DNA from: Limnoperna fortunei
Lineage: Eukaryota; Mollusca; Bivalvia; Mytilida; Modiolidae
Assembly: GCA_944474755.1 (NCBI GenBank)
Contig: OX104112.1
Location: forward strand, 52,588,774-52,652,773
DNA: 64,000 nt
Direction of reading: 5' to 3'
The translations under genes and the position numbers were made by a program. Position 1 is the first letter of the stretch. Every line of letters starts with the position of its first letter. Of this stretch, positions 19,290-31,659 are shown one piece after another. The notes under the pieces are model-generated. The model was not told the DNA's origin, did no database searches, and worked only from the letters and a program-made list of their open reading frames with translations.

Positions 19290-20500
19290 GTACTAAACGT
19301 GACTATTTCAGTTCCCAAAGGTGCGTCAATGGTAGCTACGCCACTGTGTGCAGTGGTCAGATCCATACTGTGTTTACATTATTGAAACATTAGCATAATG
19401 GTACTTTTTTGACAGAATAAAAACGAATTGAGCAACTTGCTATATCTGTACATTGTTAACGGAGTACAGGGTATGGTGTCTAGTCCTTCTGTCTGCAATA
19501 TCTTCCGCTACAGTTTTTATTTTCTATACAACTAATGAATACTATAGCCAGACTCTAAAGGCAACCAGTTGTCAACGCCCAATTTAAGATAACATCAGCA
19601 GCACTGTCACAACGGGTTAACTTATACGTGATGCTGGATCTTGCGATCCGTGTCTGGATTTAAAGGGACGCTGCTGTCGACTAGTAAGGTACTACAAAAG
19701 TTGTTTTTATTTAATTTGATGTTACTTGTTTAGAAGTGTTATGGCGTCAACATTACTGATCGCTATAAAAGGCTATTTCTCGTATACGATCATTACTTCT
19801 TTCAAGTCATAGGTAGTCTTTCGTCTTTCTTGACAACAATAAGCACCTCGAAGAGTGTCAGAAGAGGAGGGCACATTGCTCACTAATCCGGACCACCCGA
19901 ATCACCCAGTCTTTATTTAGTTAGGGTTAACATTTTGTTATTTTATATTTTATTGGTTTTTGTTTCGTGTTTTGTATGTCTGATTCCTGATTTGTAATTA
20001 TATCTCCGCTTCTGTTTTACCCTTGTCCGTCTTTCCCTTGGTTCATTCGTCTGTTCGTCCTCCGTAACAAAAGGTTCTGTTTTCTAAGCAACTATAGAAT
20101 GCAGACGCCTGATATGTTGCATATTGCTTTATCCTAAAGTACCATATGGTGTATGGCGATTTTATTTACCTTGTTATCTTTTCTCCACATTTTTTCGTTC
20201 TGTTGTCTGGCTATGTAGCTAGGTTTCCTACTCTAGCTGTTCGAATATTTTTCAAGTCGTACAACAGCCATGGACAAGGGTAAATGTACGTAGAGAAAAA
20301 TATATTGTTATTTGAAACTATATTACCGGAAAATACATTCCTCCATTCCTTAACTAATAAATATAAGGCCGAAAAGAAATATTTTGCCTCAATTGGAGCA
20401 AGTCTGCTAGTTGCAGATAATGTATTTTAAATTGAAGAACTAACATAAGCTTAAGCTGTCATTTTGATAAATCTTTGAACCTAACACCTGTGTGTTTCCA
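19290..20500. other. gene-free stretch
   Basis: No exon-like ORF. The block at 19795-20260 (TTCATTCGTCTGTTCGTCC and similar) looks like old repeat sequence, but no second copy was found in this window. Confidence 0.4.
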
Positions 20501-20502
20501 TT

Positions 20503-20619
20503 TTTCCTACCAAAAGTTTTGGGCTTTCTCTGGGTACTTCGGCTTCCTCCCTAAATAAAAACTGGATGTCATATATAGCTGATAAATTGCTGAAAGTGGC
20601 GTTAAACACCAAACAAACA
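20503..20619 (+). mobile_element. 5'-truncated tRNA-derived SINE
   Basis: Only the 3' body remains (CTCTGGGTACTTCGGCTTCC to GTGGCGTTAAACACC), ending in CAAACAAAC. No head. Confidence 0.8.
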
Positions 20620-21530
20620 TGTAAGACGTAGTTCTACATCATCATACAGTTTTGAAGTTAGCACATTTATATTTATAATATGTCTTTATCCTTTTAATCT
20701 TGAGACCGATATTTGCTGTCACAGTCTCTTAAAGTACTCATTAAGGGTATTGGTAATTGAATGATAAGGCTTGTTCAAGTGGAATAACATAGCAGATAAT
20801 TTCTCGTAAGCCTACCCTATGCCCTGTTTTAGTTGCCATTGATGATGTTTACAACTTTTCTTGTCACCTTGGATATGAATATGTCAATAAATAAATCCGT
20901 ATTACGTTTTAAAATATGTTTTGTTTTATGAAAATAACTGAGTATAAAAGGTTGCTTTTGTTGTTCAAACTCTACAACATTCTACTAATATAGAAAACAG
21001 AATGATTTTTATGATAGTAACAGGAAGTTCCATCCAATTATACATACATAGCTGTCAAAATTAATTACTCAACATCGCAGTTAGAGCAAAAAAATAGGTT
21101 TTATTGATACAGATTTACAACACGTGTTGAAACATACAAATCGATATTTGAAAACGGAAAAGCACAACCGATAAGACGACGATATTGACAATTACAACGT
21201 ACAAAGGAATCAAAGAGAACACTATCTTGTAATCCATGTCAGTTTCATTTTGTAATCTTTGTCATGTTTATCCATTTTTCACGTTTTGTTGAAAGCCTTA
21301 TTACTATAACCAAATGGTACAACAAATGGAAGTTTTTCCTTTTATAAATTTCACTAACATTACTAACAGCACATGCAACTTATGTAATGTTTTTTATTAC
21401 GTTCCGGCTAGTTACTTTTCGGATTTGTTATATTCTTTTTATTTTCTTGTCGTTGTCTTGGACCGGATTTTGTCACTGTTAAAGATAACTACAGATAACG
21501 AGAATATTCATCTGAAAATAATAATGAGTT

Positions 21531-22910
21531 CTAATTACAATTTTCTGATTTTTGTACTGTTCCCTCCATCGAATCGTTCTCGTTTTCTGGTGGGGAATCA
21601 TGCGCTTCGTTATTCTTCTTGCAACAAATGAAATTTTTGATTGCTGTACGAAGCTCCTTAAAACGAAATGCGTATATAAATGGGTCTAGTAAGCATTGAA
21701 GCGCCAGTAACAACGCTGATATGCTTCCAATAGAGTTATCAACAGGAACCCCAATGGCATCGAAAATCATTAACAATACTAAAGGGCCATGCAGCAATAT
21801 AGTCGATCCAATGATATAGCAAGAGGTGGCTACAGCACGAAGTTCCCACTTCTGCAAAGCGCAAATAGTTTGGTTTCCTTTCTGTTGGGACCTTTGCTGT
21901 TTGCTTAAGGTATCAGATTTACCACGTTGATACGTTTTACGTCCACTTTGTGCGCCTCTTACTTGATTGTCTCCGTTGTTAATAATATCTTTCGCGGGTT
22001 GCCAGACTGTTTTCGAAGTTATTGAGATATTGATACCAGAGTCTAAAGATATGCGTCGAAGTCGAGCAATGTTACTGGGTATTGTACTATTTGTCATATG
22101 TTCCTTGTCTCCTTTAGAAAAGCACGTCTCTATTTCATTGATTTGCGCTTGGTTCGCTATGTTTCGGGATGTAGACGGTATTTCAGAAAGTGTTTGCAGA
22201 CATTCATTACTTGAAGAATCTTCAAATCTCTCACTGAGAAACTGTATATTGATGGTGTCTTTACGAGCAACAGGTGCAATAGGTGCAACCTTTTTTTCTT
22301 GTTTAATAAGATTAAAGAGAATACGGATGATCATAACATACAGTATAATTGTGATCAGTGTCATGCTAGCAAACAGACTGGAAAGAAGTGCCATTATTAC
22401 GCTGTAGTTGTACGGAGTGTAGAAATGTTCAAAATAACAACTATTCATGTTGTTTCTATGTCTGGGCACAACAAGCACACATATTATAACATATCCGGTT
22501 GAAAGTACCCACAAAACAACTGCGAGTTTCTTTTTCCATAAATCTGAATGTGTTAGGTGTCCGTAGTTGTACAAACGGATTGTGACATATCGCTCAATAC
22601 AAATAAGCAAAGCAACGGTTAACGACACGCTGACAGAAATGAAATAGATAATGATTTGTGACAAGCACAAATTGGAATATGATGGGCTTAATCTGTTTAC
22701 AAAGACCAGTATGAATAACGACAGCCCGTAAAGACAGTCGCCACCACACATTGATATAACGAACATATTGTGTGCTTTTTTCTTCAGAGTTTTCATTCCA
22801 AGTACGAAAAAGAAAATATTAATCAGTACAGTGATTAACGCAAACGAAGATATAATAAACTGCAAATTTCCACTCTGAGCTGCCAGCGTAGAATTTGTAT
22901 AATTTGCCAT
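21531..22910 (-). CDS. class A (rhodopsin-like) G-protein-coupled receptor, orphan
   Basis: 459 residues from MANYTNST; the stop is at 21531-21533. Seven hydrophobic helices: TM1 16-39, TM2 49-72, TM3 81-104, TM4 125-147, TM5 170-198, TM6 about 365-390 and TM7 about 397-422. Family marks: ERY after TM3 (DRY variant), Cys at the top of TM3 and in extracellular loop 2 (NSCYF) for the usual disulfide, DPFIYAF in TM7 (NPxxY variant), and CC after helix 8 for palmitoylation. Two N-glycosylation sites (NYT, NST) sit at the N-terminus. Oddities: TM6 has HGP where most class A receptors have CWxP, and intracellular loop 3 is long (about 160 residues, Ser/Thr-rich). The ATG at 22910 directly follows a strong acceptor (TTTCTTTATTGCAG), so it is the start and a 5' non-coding exon lies further up. 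An in-frame start at 22934 would lie in the intron. The ligand is unknown. Confidence 0.9.
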   Translation of the reverse strand: MANYTNSTLAAQSGNLQFIISSFALITVLINIFFFVLGMKTLKKKAHNMFVISMCGGDCLYGLSLFILVFVNRLSPSYSNLCLSQIIIYFISVSVSLTVALLICIERYVTIRLYNYGHLTHSDLWKKKLAVVLWVLSTGYVIICVLVVPRHRNNMNSCYFEHFYTPYNYSVIMALLSSLFASMTLITIILYVMIIRILFNLIKQEKKVAPIAPVARKDTINIQFLSERFEDSSSNECLQTLSEIPSTSRNIANQAQINEIETCFSKGDKEHMTNSTIPSNIARLRRISLDSGINISITSKTVWQPAKDIINNGDNQVRGAQSGRKTYQRGKSDTLSKQQRSQQKGNQTICALQKWELRAVATSCYIIGSTILLHGPLVLLMIFDAIGVPVDNSIGSISALLLALQCLLDPFIYAFRFKELRTAIKNFICCKKNNEAHDSPPENENDSMEGTVQKSENCN

Positions 22911-22925
22911 CTGCAATAAAGAAAA
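22911..22925 (-). promoter_or_regulatory. splice acceptor that fixes the GPCR start
   Basis: On the minus strand the sequence is TTTTTTTCTTTATTGCAG followed at once by ATGGCAAAT. This argues against the longer reading that starts at 22934. Confidence 0.75.
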
Positions 22926-23040
22926 AAACATCAAAAGCCTACAATTCTAAACCCAAAGATGGTTTAGCACGTGGTTGATGTTTAGCAAGGTTCCTCAAAG
23001 GTTAAGAATATAATGTGCAAGAAGAGCAGGATATAATTGA

Positions 23041-23109
23041 ATTACCGACTGCATAAAATACTTTTTGTTTAAGTTTTTTAAACAAAAATTAATTTATGCA
23101 GTCGGTAAT
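23041..23109. repeat. 33-bp-arm hairpin upstream of the GPCR exon
   Basis: ATTACCGACTGCATAAA (23041) pairs with TTTATGCAGTCGGTAAT (23093-23109). The inner CTTTTTGTTTAA / TTAAACAAAAA also pairs. A few mismatches lie mid-stem. Small MITE or hairpin. Confidence 0.75.
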
Positions 23110-25260
23110 AAAGGCATTATAATTTGAACTTTAATCGAAATGCCTGTTTTAATTCCTCGATTTGATGATATTTTGCTGGATCCATGCTGAGAGGATTAAA
23201 AGACTCGACCATTAAAGCGCGTCTGCAAGTGGAGGATCGTACCGCTATTCAAAGGTTGAAATTAATTTTATAGGATATTGGTACAAAATCTCGTTCCCAT
23301 TATCCGCAATCAGCATTCAGTTCCACAAGCTACAAAGACTGATGACAACTTATAGGTTAATAAGGAAAATTAGGTAAATTAAGGTAATAATTTCTGCATA
23401 CATATATATAATCATTTAATATTTGCCAGAGGACAACTCCAAAAGGTAAAATTAAACAGGCTCCTTAACACAGATTGCGTTGATCAATGTTTCTGTTCAA
23501 GACTAGCGATTGGTTTAAACGTACAACCAATGAAAACAGTTGTATACTTACCCAAGAAGAGTATGCAACAAGATGGTCTTAGACAGTTGCGTTGCCGTCG
23601 ATCGAATGTGTGTCTTAAACATTGTTGTATATATTTTTCATAATTTAGGTTTTCCGAAGATGTTTACGTATATGTGTGCACAATGTTCTTCAGATTTGAT
23701 AAAAGTGGCCAGTAGACAGGACTAGCCTTTTTTATTTTCATAAACCAAATACAGAGAATATCCTCGCAAATAGAACATACAATCAACAATCAACACATAC
23801 GTACCAAATGAGCACACACACATACCTTGTTTTGTCTAAAGTTTGCCTGTTTCTTGTGCTTTGATCTGGGGATTGTCCCTTTTTGAAAATTCCTTTGGTG
23901 TTTTGGATATGTATTAACTTCATTTATACATATGATCTATACAATGTCATACATATTGAGCCTTGAGAAAGTATGTTTTAAATATTTTACTTATGAAGCT
24001 ACATGTACATATTTTATAACTTCTTTTTGGTTTTTGTTGGTCACATACATAACTGGTTTAAATTTCAATACCTTTTTTTTATAATATTAAAGAATTTACT
24101 CCTTTACTGATTTTATTACCCGCTTCAGGCAATTTTTCTGTTTACTATAGATTAAGATTTTGTAGACTCCAGTTTGACTGACACTGATACTTTTATACTG
24201 TGTGTCTCAATCTTGTGTATCAGTTAATCTTTTGGTTTTATTGGGGTTTCTTTACTGAAAATGTTTGTAATTGATTGTTCGTATTTGACTGCATAGGTGT
24301 TTGGAAACAGGATCGACGGTGTTTGTTCTGTTTTTTTCAGCAACGTTCTGTTACTACATAACTATCAGCACAGACAATTACGCAATAATATAGATTTTTA
24401 TGTATAACTATAATGAAGACCATATCTGAACCTTTCCTAATCTTCTATTCTTGTTATAACTAAATGAGACTTGTCAAGATAGAGTGCAGACAGATTCTTG
24501 CATTTCAGACTGCTCAAGTATAGGCATATACTTTTTAGAATGACCAAGATAAAGCTGCGACGGTATCAATATAGAAACTTTTTCTACTTCCTAATACAGG
24601 GTCTAGTACAAATTCAGATTAGCAAATATAGTCAAGAATAGTTAATTTAGTTTAATAAAATCGATGATTGTGGATTGCTACCTTGTGCATTACAGTTCAA
24701 CCGTTTGATCAACTGAGGATTTACGTAACTTTATGCAATTTGCCCAGCTTTATCTTGGCGTTCAGGTATTATAGTTGAAAAATCTTAAATACTAAGTAAA
24801 CGACCTCGTTTAAGCTCATGAGGTAACTTTGGAAGTGAAGTTGAATCAAAACGAGACTGTATTCTTCATTAAAAAATATAACAATGTCTATAAACGAGAT
24901 ATATGGTAAATTCATCAACATGATTTTCTAAATAAAGGATAAACAGGAGCAAATGGAAAGAAATAACCATAAAACAGAATTGTATCATTAGTAATAATAT
25001 TAAATGCAAAAATCGGCTTATTTGAATAACTAGAAATGAAGGTAATAACAAAATAACAAACACCGGTGAAACTGTCAAAACGACAATCCACAAATCGAAG
25101 TCAGAGAAACCGGCAAACTCCAGAACCAACGATGAAAAATATATACACTACAGAAATGCTCCTGACTTTGTATAAGTATTTCAAAAGAAATAGTGGGTTA
25201 AACCAGTTTTATGGAATGGCAAACTTCCCGCTTCAATTACTGTAGAATGCAAGTTGGTTA
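23110..25260. other. gene-free stretch upstream of the GPCR
   Basis: A/T-rich with no exon that I can support. The first (non-coding) exon of the GPCR may lie here, but no promoter can be picked out by eye. Confidence 0.4.
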
Positions 25261-25269
25261 GTTGATTAA

Positions 25270-25760
25270 AATGGATGGGTATTATATACCACTAGTCACT
25301 AATAGGTGTATCCAACAATCGTCGTAGCACATTTACTATACACTGGATTAAAAAATTGGGAAAACGATCTGGAACCATATTTTTAACAAGAATATTTTTC
25401 GAAAAGGAAGCGGTATCTATATAAATACTTATTCAAGGCGCGGACGAATCGTTTTTTGTAACCTTGGTTTATAAGTTAATCCCGAAGAAATAGGTGACAT
25501 TTGCAAGCTCTTGCATACCTCATCAATTGAGAAATGTAGACACCGTATTCAGGAGAAGCTGGAGTATTGCTGCATAGGTGAGGAAAATTTCTAATTTTTA
25601 AATTAAAACCGTCTTGTGTGTCGAAGTTCTTGTGCTAAGATGACCGTTGGAGTCAAATTCGAGATGTAAGTCTAAAAATGAGGAAGCGAAGGTTTTATGT
25701 ATGATTTCCTTAAGACGGGATTTTAGTTTTTTGTGGGGCAAGTTACTGTAAAGTAGATCA
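25270..25760 (-). pseudogene. decayed reverse-transcriptase fragment, same family as 15590-15860
   Basis: The minus frame shows SSFLDLHLEFDSNGHLSTR, then after a decayed stretch PEYGVYISQLMRYARAC and INQGYKKRFVRAL, with stops between. The order of blocks matches the RT family of the fragment at 15590-15860. It covers more of the domain but is more damaged. Confidence 0.55.
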
Positions 25761-26482
25761 AAGAAAAGGGCATTTTAAAATCAAAGCGACGGACACACAA
25801 AACGACAACAAATTTGATATTATATCAAAATGCAGTTAAATTAATAATTCAAAATCAGATTTGACGGTCGAAAGCAGTGTGTATTCAATATGTTTTTAAA
25901 CGCGGAGCTTGTTTTGCAGCTTTACTAAAATGAAGTCTATATATCCTATTGCAAACTATTGTTACAAAATGTAAGATAATTCAGCTTTACCTAAATTACT
26001 GCTTATTTGAAGACTATTAAACGACATCTTACCATATTTTATATTATAAACATGTTATTTTCGCAAACAATAGAAATTACGTGCGAAAAGTGGTAACTGA
26101 AAAAATATAAATTCAAACAGTTTTTTAACTCATTACTTTTCGGTACACCCAAAAAGTCGCTGAAAAGCAGAAAGTATAATCAAATCAGGCTGCACAATAC
26201 ACAATTCAACAAACACTCTTTTTTACATTGATGTAATTATTTTCATATTGAACATATCATATTCACTATTTAGTATTCCCAAATAGTTCAAGTGTTTACA
26301 CATTTAGGCTTTTCAATTTATGACTTCAATCTCATATGAAAAGTACGAGGAAATTTATTTATATGATAAAATAAATGAAATTTGTCTCCAAATATAATTT
26401 TGTTATTATTGTCATTATTGAATTTAATATTTTAAATCATATTTCTCATTCAAATTAATTATGTAAAATCTTGTATTACTAA

Positions 26483-26710
26483 GGGGTCGTCCATAATTGT
26501 CAACCATTTTCATAAGTGTGCAAATGGGGGTTAAAAATTTCGACATTTTTGCGTACACTTTTTTTCATCTTCAGAAATTTTTCGTTTTCGTGGAGTTTGG
26601 TTTTTATATTAGTTTAATGGTTGATGTACACTTTTTGATGGGGGTGGGGGGTCTCAAAAAGTGTGCCTTTTGCACACTTGTGAAAATGGTTGACAATTAT
26701 GGACGACCCC
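26483..26710. mobile_element. 228-bp MITE, 43-bp terminal inverted repeats, TAA target duplication
   Basis: The ends GGGGTCGTCCATAATTGTCA (26483) and TGACAATTATGGACGACCCC (26691-26710) belong to arms of about 43 bp with one mismatch. TAA stands on both sides (26480-26482, 26711-26713). A 3-bp TWA duplication is the habit of PIF/Harbinger elements, so that superfamily is likely (inference). The middle is C-poor on one strand with a GGGGGTGGGGGG tract. Confidence 0.88.
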
Positions 26711-26714
26711 TAAA

Positions 26715-27785
26715 TAAATAAAGAATAATATAGTTAGTTTCTTACCTTTAGAGAAAATGATACTTCAAATCAAGTAACTGTAATTAGGCGTTAATTATAT
26801 CTGGAGAAGATATCTGCTCCTACTAATCATATGGAATGATTACAAGTTGTATAGCTTATATATATTATACCTTGCATGGTTGATATTGATTTAATAAATG
26901 AGATGAATTCACGTATTATGTCTGTTTACTATTACAGTCAGCTTGTATACATTTAACTATATTAAAATGAAATAAGAGATTGTTTTTCCTGAAGGCATCA
27001 ACTTATAAGCAATTAATGCTTATCTTAAAAGAAATTTATAAATATATATTTGGACGAATTGCTTTCTCCCTTTGATTTAACTCGGACAGTTAAACATCTA
27101 TATCTTACATTAAAGACTTTTATTTAAGCTTGATTACCTCTGTGTGAACATTTGGTAAAAAATAAATAATAAAAAATATATTTTATTTTCATTTTTATGA
27201 AAAATTGTCTCGCTTAATTTACGATTTATGTTTTTTCAGAAATTTTGCTTCAGTGTATTTTTTCAGAATTACAAATATCTGCAAAAAAGAAACTTTAAGT
27301 TCTTTTAAGTTCTGTTTACATGCAGCTTCTTTGTCGTTATCTATCTTATAATATTATGTATAGTGGTCGTTTATCGGAAGTAAAATTCGTTTGCGTATAT
27401 GTGTTTTCTTAAATGTAGAACACACTTTATTTGAACTATATTTAGATTCTAAAGATTTTATCGTGAATGGTTTATTAGATAGTTTTAATTGCCAACTTAC
27501 ACATTTTAAAGTGGTTAAAAGTTTATAGATAGAAATATTTGAAAATGTAAAATTTTTAGACAAGAAAAATTTAGCAAATCTTTATAAAGCTTGTGTTTTC
27601 CTCTGTTTGTCAGCCTCATTCAAATTACTCTCATATTGTTACAGTCTAGTGTCGTTTTTTATTTTGCTGCTGAACTGAAGATATTAATTTATTCATTGAT
27701 AGTATTAATATCATTTTTGATTTTTTTTAGTTATTGCATACATTTTTTGAAAATGTTTAAAACTCTGCGGTTTCTTTACCAATAA
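26715..27785. other. gene-free A/T-rich stretch
   Basis: No coding or repeat signal that I can support. Confidence 0.4.
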
Positions 27786-27787
27786 TG

Positions 27788-27955
27788 TAAATGTTTTTAG
27801 CCGGGTTTGCCATAACGTTTTCGAATTTTAGTGAGAGAAGCTCTTCAAATCCTAATTATTAATCGTTCAATATTTGAGCGCCACGCATAATTCTTGATTA
27901 GAAGAAATGCGCGTCTTGGCTTTTAAATTTTATAACCGTAGTACCTTTACTTAAA
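27788..27955 (+). mobile_element. decayed copy of the hammerhead repeat unit
   Basis: It shares GCCATAACGTTTTCGAATTTT, GAGAAGCTCTTCAA, TTGATTAGA and GCGCGTCTTGG in order with 9530-9690. The hammerhead core is broken: CTGATGA reads CGCATAA (27884-27890) and CGAAAC reads AGAAAT. It ends in a block like the direct repeat (GTAGTACCTTTAC). The 5' part of the unit is absent. Confidence 0.7.
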
Positions 27956-27959
27956 TTTG

Positions 27960-30750
27960 AAACTATTATAACTTTTAATAAATTATAGAACAAACATTAC
28001 TTAAATGTAATGTAGAAGTCCCTACCCACTAAAAGTATACAAACGTCATTATTGGTAGATAGTGAATTAGATTCATTGGACATAAAATAAATGCTAAAAC
28101 TTATAATAGCTTTACATAATTAAAATTAAAATTAATTGCTCCCCTTTTTTCTATTGTCGCCACATGTAAGATCCAATGTAACATCTTTCAGGTCATTTTC
28201 TGGTAACCTAAGACCGTCGAACAAAATCATAAAACTACAAAATTGTAGACAACGCTTATTAATTTTCTGTTGACATTAAAGAGCATAGCGTATGGAAGTC
28301 GCCTTATTAAAAAGTAGAACTCTTTTATCAGTGTATCATCTAAACGGTAATAATATGCAATGAATTGATAATTATATGCAGTATTACATTTTACAAAATC
28401 ATTAACTTGTAGGTAAATGGGCTAATTAAGACAAAAGACTAGCGTTATCGAATTCTAGAATTCTATTATGTACAGCCGTAACCGTCAACCAAGAACATGT
28501 TAGTCCAAAGTACATGCTGTTAATAAACAAAATATATATAAATGTAAGATTGCAAGAAAAAATAATACCAACAAGCAAGCCGTGTTAGTGTTCATGTGTT
28601 CATGTTAAAACGCATATAAATCATTCAGTGGCGTGTTTCATTAATATTTGTCTTAGCAAGTATGTGCGTTATTGTTTCATAAAAAGGATTTGTCTTCTGA
28701 TTTCTTGTGGTGATACTTGCAAAAACTATGTCATTTAATATCTTATTTGAAAACTGTGATTATGTTATTTGTTTAAATGACAATTATAGAGCAGCGCATG
28801 GGTAAAACGACACGCTGTAGACTTGATTATAGTTCAATAACAAAGAAAACCGAAGCTTCAAAACACTAATGAATTTGAATTATAATTCCAGCCTAAGTTT
28901 ATCATCGAGACTTAATTTAAAATAAATACCATAAAATATTTCCTTATGGATATTTTATAATAAGTATTTTGTTAGTCCCTTGCTTACAAGCAGGAAATTG
29001 TTCCTTCAAATAATAAACGCAAAAAACAAAACATTTAGGAAAGGATATTAACTTAATTAAAATTCTTATTAAGGTAATAAAATCACACGATGCTATGACA
29101 TAGAAAAAAACCCCACATACAATCATCTTTTGACGCATATTAGATAAACAACTGAAATATTGATACAAGAAAGTTGACAGGCCACTCACGCATAATATTG
29201 ACGTATTGTTTGCTGGTCTCTTTGTTGCATTCAGATTTTGTATAGGTGTAAAGGACAGTAAAAAATATTAGTACATCCCTTTATTGCCAACGTTTGTGCG
29301 GCACAATATGGACTCAAATAATACGCAAAATGTTACTGTATTGTTTAACAGACATTCTTTTCCTATTATCATTCAAAAGCAGTTTAAGAATGTTCTGTTG
29401 AAACTTACAAAAGACTCAAATAATTGTGCGCCAAAACAAAATCTAACAAAATAAAAAAGATAAAATTTTTGATTTTTGAACCGTGTATGACATTCTCTCA
29501 TCAAAATAAGACCGTTTGAAAAACAGCAGGTTTATTTATTTTACTGTTTTTGACGTACTTGCTGATACAAGTACTAGTTCTTGCTTGGAAATTTGCAGCA
29601 CTCGTCGCAAGTTTGGTTTTAATTATGCACAATATTTACTAAGAGCTTGTGCAAAAGTATAAATAAAACACAATATTTTACTTTCACATGGTGATGCATT
29701 TATTACATATCACCACTTAATAATTTTAGATTTAGTGACCCCTCACTACATAATCTACAGTGTTGGCAAATAAAGATTCCATCAGCCAAAGTACATTATG
29801 ATAAAGTACTTTATTTTTATGCACTATATATCCCGATGCTACTGTGTGCATATGACGTCGCTTTATGGGCGAATATTTTATTATTTCAAAAATTCTGCTG
29901 ATGTTTGCTATGTTCATCCCATTAGCACACATTTACATTTGTCATAAAACGTTTGTCATAACCGTCCGCAACGTCTCGCTATAAAGAATAATTTGTCGCT
30001 TGTATTTACGTAAGTTCAATAAAAATTCTCAATTTATTATGATGTTCACTGCACTGCTTTTTTAATGTAATAATACAAAATCGTGAAAAAGAATACATTA
30101 TACATGCATACAGAATACACAAACATAATAGTTGTAAAAATAAATTTATTGCCAAAAATAACTTTATCATAAGATTGTAGATTGTTTTTTAATTATTAAC
30201 ATGTATCCAAATTCAATTATCTTTACTGTATCATTAATATATGGTTTATATCTTAACATTAATTTACAAATTATTGATTGATTCAATATTTACTATGCAA
30301 AAGGATGGACAAAACCAGAAGAACAGGAAGTTGATATCTTGTCCGCGTAGGTAAAAGCCCTGAGATCATTGATTCATAAAATAAAAACTAGTTTAAGAAG
30401 CTCTATGAGTACTAAGGCATTATCAGTTTTCAGAAATCTTGATGCTGCTGAAAGTTTTAATGACTCATGACTCGTTGTTGGTATCCTTTGGTTTTCATAA
30501 CAAAAAGTCGAAATAGGAATTCTACTATGGAGCCCTCTTGTTTGGTGTCTGAGAGCCTTTGTGACATTTTTCACAACTTAGAATATAAAGCTTACCTTTA
30601 AGACTAGATCGGTAGAAGAACAGCTTAATTTTTGCTAAATCCCACGTGATAAGACGAAAAGGTGAAATGACAACGGTACACAATGTTTGGATTTGAATGA
30701 TGACCTGGTCATGTCTTTACATATCTCCAATGCGCCGCAACCAATTGAAT
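27960..30750. other. gene-free stretch
   Basis: A/T-rich. One arm of the AATTAAAATTAAAA MITE family lies at 28119-28205 (CTATTGTCG and GTAACC blocks match 35296-35391). Nothing else that I can support. Confidence 0.4.
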
Positions 30751-30756
30751 GTTTTT

Positions 30757-31018
30757 TATTAAAGTTAGCTGAAAGCATGTACATAGGTAGCAGGTGTTTT
30801 TGTTTACAAATAAAAACACGTGAATTCAGTTGGGTTGTCTGTATATTTATGCATATATTGCATATAGATAATTAGTGGTGTAAATACAGTAATGTGAATT
30901 TGTTTACCGGTAGATGCGATTAGATTTCATGCACTTTTGGCGGGACAAGTCGTATTTATAAGGGTATTGATAAGTTACATATTTATTCGAAGTTTGCCAT
31001 TCTACCGGTTTAGCAGCT
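30757..31018 (+). repeat. left direct repeat of the YR retrotransposon
   Basis: It matches 34984-35230 along its length (e.g. GGTAGCAGGTGTTTTTGTTT; TTCGAAGTTTGCCATTCTAC). The left copy has about 26 bp more near 30950-30975. Confidence 0.9.
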
Positions 31019-31021
31019 TTG

Positions 31022-31609
31022 ATGTCCGACACAGAGAGACTCCTAGATTCCGACCATGAACAGTCTGGTGGTGACGCTGCTCCTGATAAGCCTATTAAGA
31101 CTCACGGTTCCTGTGAATCTTCAAGTCATTCCAATGAGCTTGTTGATACTTTCCACCTTTTTAAAACTTACCTCGATGGAAAGATTTCTTCTCTTAAATT
31201 TGACCTTAATGCAGGAAATGAGTGTTTTGCAAAGACGCTCAAAGAAGATTGTGCTGTTAAACTCAAAGGTGAGGGGAATTAAGTACAGTTTTCATTTAAT
31301 TCAGACATTATTGCAGACCTCAATAAGTTGCAAAAACGCATTTTGCCTGAAGACTCCGTTTCACTCAGTATCGTTTCCGGAGCTATCATCAAGCTATACA
31401 AGAGGAATAAGCTCATCAGAATTGCAGACAAATCACCCGCTGGCTGGAAAACCGTTAAGGAATACGAAAGCGATGATTTGGCTTCAGATTGGGAAGACGA
31501 AAAACGTCTCCGTGTAGCAGAGAATCGCGCCATCAGGTCTATTAACCAAACGAAGAGGAATCATCCTTATATTAAGCCATCTACAGTTTCCTATGCTCCT
31601 GTTACTTAA
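31022..31609 (+). pseudogene. gag-like ORF of the YR retrotransposon, frameshifted
   Basis: The ATG at 31022 opens a reading (MSDTERLLDSDHEQSG) that stops at 31282. A second frame then carries on to 31609 with GWKTVKEYESDDLASDWEDE, typical of gag-like proteins of DIRS elements. The break near 31275 is a frameshift. Confidence 0.7.
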
Positions 31610-31659
31610 CCTATAGATGCTGTTTTTCGGAAATCAGTACAGCCGCCTTTTCGTTCCAA

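Noticed and set aside
21967..22407. 146-codon plus-strand reading
   Set aside because: Lies fully antisense to the GPCR coding exon; shadow.
22911..22934. Eight extra N-terminal residues for the GPCR
   Set aside because: The bases before ATG 22910 are a pyrimidine-rich splice acceptor, and the supposed start at 22934 is not ATG-optimal.
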